DNA of 7,639 nucleotides, taken from contig PLYB01000114.1 in assembly GCA_003151655.1 (NCBI GenBank), forward strand, positions 1 to 7,639, written 5' to 3'. The translations under genes were made by a program, and so were the position numbers. Shown here one piece after another: positions 5,497 to 7,639 of this stretch. Origin of the DNA: Gallionellaceae bacterium. GTDB taxonomy: Bacteria; Pseudomonadota; Gammaproteobacteria; Burkholderiales; Gallionellaceae. Below the pieces are notes generated by a model. That model had not been told where the DNA came from. It saw only the letters and a list, made by a program, of their open reading frames with translations, and searched no databases. The first letter of the stretch is position 1; each line of letters starts with the position of its first letter.

Positions 5497-6900
5497 TTAT
5501 TTTTCGTCCAGCTTGATTGCCACATAGGAAGTGGCATCGCCATGACGCACTAGTAATGCCACATTCTTTCCTTTGGGTATCTGCTTGAGCAGATCGTTGA
5601 AGTGCTCCAACGAATTGACCGCAACATTATTGATCGCCAAAACAACATCGTCCCGGCGCAATTCGGCGCGCGCAGCAGCACCTTTGGCATCCACCACCAA
5701 CAGTCCCCCGTCAACTTGCAACTCGGCTTTTTGTTCGGCCGTCAATTCGGTCAACTCCAAGCCAAGACGTTCGCCGCTCTCTGAGGTCGGCGCTGCATTC
5801 CCACCATTTTTATGCCCACGTTGCGCGACGCGAACGTCACTGGCAATTTCTCCCACAATCACCGTCACTTCACGCGTCTCGCCTTTGCGCCATAACTGCA
5901 CGCCGACTTTATTGCCGGGGCGCGTCGCGGCCACGAGACGAGGCAAATCATTCGAGGTGTTCACAACCTTACCGTCGAATTTTAAAATCACATCACTGGG
6001 CTGGATGCCCGCCTTGTCGGCTGGCCCGCCTTTCTCCACATCTGAAATCAGCGCACCGGTAAGCTTGGTCAAGCCAAAAGACTCGGCCAACTCGCGCGTT
6101 ACCTCTTGAATGCTTACGCCAATGCGCCCGCGCGTCACTTTACCTGTTGCGCGCAATTGCTTGACTACATCCATCGCCACGTCGATTGGAATCGCAAAGG
6201 ATAGCCCCATATAACCGCCGGAACGGCTATATATCTGTGAATTGATGCCGACGACTTCGCCTTTCATATTGAATAGCGGGCCACCGGAATTGCCGGGATT
6301 GATGGCCACATCGGTCTGAATGAACGGCACAAAGTTTTCTTGCGGCAATGAGCGGCCCTTGGCGCTCACAATTCCAGCAGTAACGCTGCTATCGAAGCCG
6401 AACGGTGAGCCAATCGCCACGACCCATTCTCCAACCTTGAGAAAATTTGCATCGCCCTGGGTGATTTTAGGCAGGCCAGTCGCCTCGATCTTCAGCAACG
6501 CAACGTCGGTACGCTTATCTGCCCCGATCACTTTGGCTTTAAATTCCCGTTTATCCGTCAGTCGCACCGTTATTTTTTCTGCACTATCGACCACGTGGGC
6601 ATTGGTCAGAATATAGCCATCTTCGCTAATGATAAAACCGGAACCCAGTGATTGAGTCTCCTGATCATGAGGCGCTTGCTGCGGTGCAAAACGCCGGAAA
6701 AATTCATAGAAAGGATCGCCCTCTGGCAGATTGGGCATCCCTGGAAAAGTTTGGGCATTGTGAACGATTTGGGTGGTACTCACATTTACGACTGCCGCCC
6801 CCTGTTTTTCTACCAACTCGGTAAAATCAGGAAGATCTTTCGCCTGAAGCGTACTCGCAAAGAAACTGAACAATGCGATGATTAAAACTCTCTTCAACAT
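5497..6900 (-). CDS. degP: Periplasmic serine endoprotease DegP/MucD (HtrA family)
   Basis: Periplasmic protease and chaperone that degrades misfolded envelope proteins; in pseudomonads the homologue MucD also restrains the sigma-E/AlgU response. The 467-residue product starts with a signal peptide (MLKRVLIIALFSFFASTLQA). The trypsin-like domain (about 25-250) has the complete triad: His102 in TNAHVVD, Asp132 in RTDVALLK, Ser205 in GNSGGPLF. An acidic and aromatic loop at 50-80 (NLPEGDPFYEFFRRF) matches the LA loop of the family. Two PDZ domains follow, about 258-350 (GRIGVSIQEV onward) and 378-455, joined by a polar linker at about 355-377. The ATG at 6900 is supported by AGGAGG (6905-6910) and the signal peptide; an upstream in-frame extension to 7032 lacks both and is rejected. 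It lies 80 bp after rseC on the same strand. No sigma-E-type promoter is evident in that gap. Confidence 0.96.
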   Translation of the reverse strand: MLKRVLIIALFSFFASTLQAKDLPDFTELVEKQGAAVVNVSTTQIVHNAQTFPGMPNLPEGDPFYEFFRRFAPQQAPHDQETQSLGSGFIISEDGYILTNAHVVDSAEKITVRLTDKREFKAKVIGADKRTDVALLKIEATGLPKITQGDANFLKVGEWVVAIGSPFGFDSSVTAGIVSAKGRSLPQENFVPFIQTDVAINPGNSGGPLFNMKGEVVGINSQIYSRSGGYMGLSFAIPIDVAMDVVKQLRATGKVTRGRIGVSIQEVTRELAESFGLTKLTGALISDVEKGGPADKAGIQPSDVILKFDGKVVNTSNDLPRLVAATRPGNKVGVQLWRKGETREVTVIVGEIASDVRVAQRGHKNGGNAAPTSESGERLGLELTELTAEQKAELQVDGGLLVVDAKGAAARAELRRDDVVLAINNVAVNSLEHFNDLLKQIPKGKNVALLVRHGDATSYVAIKLDEK

Positions 6901-6980
6901 TTTTCCTCCTCTATATCTGGAATCCACTGCATAGCAATTTTGGGATGGTGCAACAATTTTACAAGTCACACTGAATGAAG

Positions 6981-7409
6981 TCAGGCTACAGGATGCGCTA
7001 CCGCCATTACTCGCAGGCGTTTGGACAGCCATTTGGCCAACCCGAAACCGGCAATCAGGCCAAGCAATGAACCAATGGCAGCGAAGCCATCGCGGCTTGC
7101 CGCATCATACGACCAATGTGCCCCTAACGCTCCCCCGCTTAACAACAGCACCAGCGGCAAGACATACATCAGGATCGAACTGCGCAGCAGAACACCATCT
7201 GCTAGCGTGACTGTCACTTCGTCGCCGACTCCCGCATTGGCTTCGTTATGCACTTTGAACTGGCGCGGCTTGCTGCAAAATAGTTGCGTCAGCTTGTTAC
7301 TGCCACAGCCCTTCTCGCTGCTGCATTGGCCGCATCCGCCCTCACCGATAGCCTCTACCAGTGCTTCATTGCCGTACACTTGAACAACAAAGGCGCGCGT
7401 TTCTAACAT
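6981..7409 (-). CDS. rseC: RseC/MucC family envelope-stress protein (SoxR-reducing system type)
   Basis: Inner-membrane protein of 142 residues. RseC/MucC proteins are linked to sigma-E regulation and to reduction of the SoxR iron-sulfur cluster. It shows the family layout: an N-terminal soluble domain with GEGGCGQCSSEKGCG (Cys26, Cys29, Cys35, with Cys45 soon after, a possible metal or Fe-S site), then 'GDEVTVTLADGVLLRSSILMYVLPL' leading into membrane segment 1 (about 76-98), and membrane segment 2 (about 108-126) ending in KWLSKRLR. The length is normal for the family. The ATG at 7409 is preceded by GAGG with a 5-nt spacer. It lies directly upstream of degP, as in many proteobacterial rpoE-rseA-rseB-rseC-mucD loci, but no rseB end is visible in the 230 bp before it. 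Confidence 0.92.
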   Translation of the reverse strand: MLETRAFVVQVYGNEALVEAIGEGGCGQCSSEKGCGSNKLTQLFCSKPRQFKVHNEANAGVGDEVTVTLADGVLLRSSILMYVLPLVLLLSGGALGAHWSYDAASRDGFAAIGSLLGLIAGFGLAKWLSKRLRVMAVAHPVA

Positions 7410-7639
7410 GGGAACCTCTAGAAATCCAATTTTGCGAGTTGGGCAAACTGCCGCCCATCCCTGCTTAAACCACTTCGTTGCTATGCTGCGTTGCTCTCAA
7501 AAAATTACTTCTTACATATGCGCCATCGACACGTTACTGCGAAGCGGCCGTTTGCGGGAGATGGCGCTCGCAGTCATTCCCGCACCAGACGGCTCCGCCG
7601 CACCGTATCATGACCGCATATGCTGCGGCGCAATTTTTT
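7410..7639. other. Intergenic region with nested inverted repeats; no gene recognised
   Basis: No frame on either strand gives a recognisable protein. The - strand frames at the edge stop after about 34 codons or fewer and do not resemble the end of RseB/MucB. One + strand frame is open from an ATG at 7483 to the window edge (MLRCSQKITS...), with no Shine-Dalgarno and no known domain, so it is probably spurious. Inverted repeats are frequent: GCGCCATC (7520-7527) with GATGGCGC (7560-7567), and TGCGGGA (7553-7559) with TCCCGCA (7578-7584). The arms of the two overlap, so they could form alternative structures. It may be a dispersed repeat element or a structured leader. Confidence 0.4.

Noticed and set aside
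6901..6980. Promoter in the rseC-degP gap
   Set aside because: TTGTTG and TATGCA on the - strand are 17 bp apart, but the -35 matches only three of six positions, and no sigma-E-type GAACTT element is present.
6901..7032. Upstream in-frame extension of degP
   Set aside because: It would put 44 residues before an evident signal peptide and overlap the end of rseC; the ATG at 6900 has an ideal AGGAGG.
7483..7639. Small + strand open frame running off the window edge
   Set aside because: No Shine-Dalgarno, no domain, and it lies across inverted repeats, which often keep spurious frames open.

Overview
The gene set points to a betaproteobacterial chromosome, most plausibly a Gallionellaceae/Nitrosomonadales-type organism. 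That placement is inferred from the proteins (MucD-type DegP next to RseC, an AmiC-type amidase, a periplasmic c-type cytochrome), from base composition of roughly half G+C, and from short GTAGGG-type hairpins. It rests on recalled family resemblance, not on a search.

Layout. On the + strand the window opens inside an AmiC-type N-acetylmuramoyl-L-alanine amidase (to 684). After 112 bp containing a plausible promoter and a 16-bp perfect palindrome comes a complete alpha-D-glucose phosphate phosphoglucomutase (797-2428), which ends at a strong 12-bp-stem hairpin (2433-2460). Everything from 2466 to 7409 is on the - strand and is read from right to left: rseC (7409-6981), degP/mucD (6900-5497), then four closely spaced genes for exported or membrane-anchored proteins. 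These are a DUF1573-cytochrome c fusion (5391-4594), an LPP20-like protein (4579-3509), a TlpA-like thioredoxin (3446-2946) and a small cysteine-rich TolB/CsgG-N-like protein (2933-2466). The last 230 bp (7410-7639) hold no recognisable gene but several inverted repeats.

How the genes fit together. Nearly every - strand product acts in the cell envelope. RseC and DegP/MucD are the standard envelope-stress pair. The four genes after them combine a haem protein with an Ig-like DUF1573 module, a CxxC thioredoxin, and two periplasmic proteins that seem to share a cysteine-containing domain. This combination is the best candidate here for an undescribed system: an envelope redox module possibly co-expressed with periplasmic quality control. 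The function is inference. What the sequence shows directly is the gene order, the tight spacing, the export signals, the two CxxCH motifs, the CKPC active site and the parallel cysteine motifs. The + strand genes (peptidoglycan hydrolase and sugar-phosphate isomerase) are ordinary housekeeping functions.
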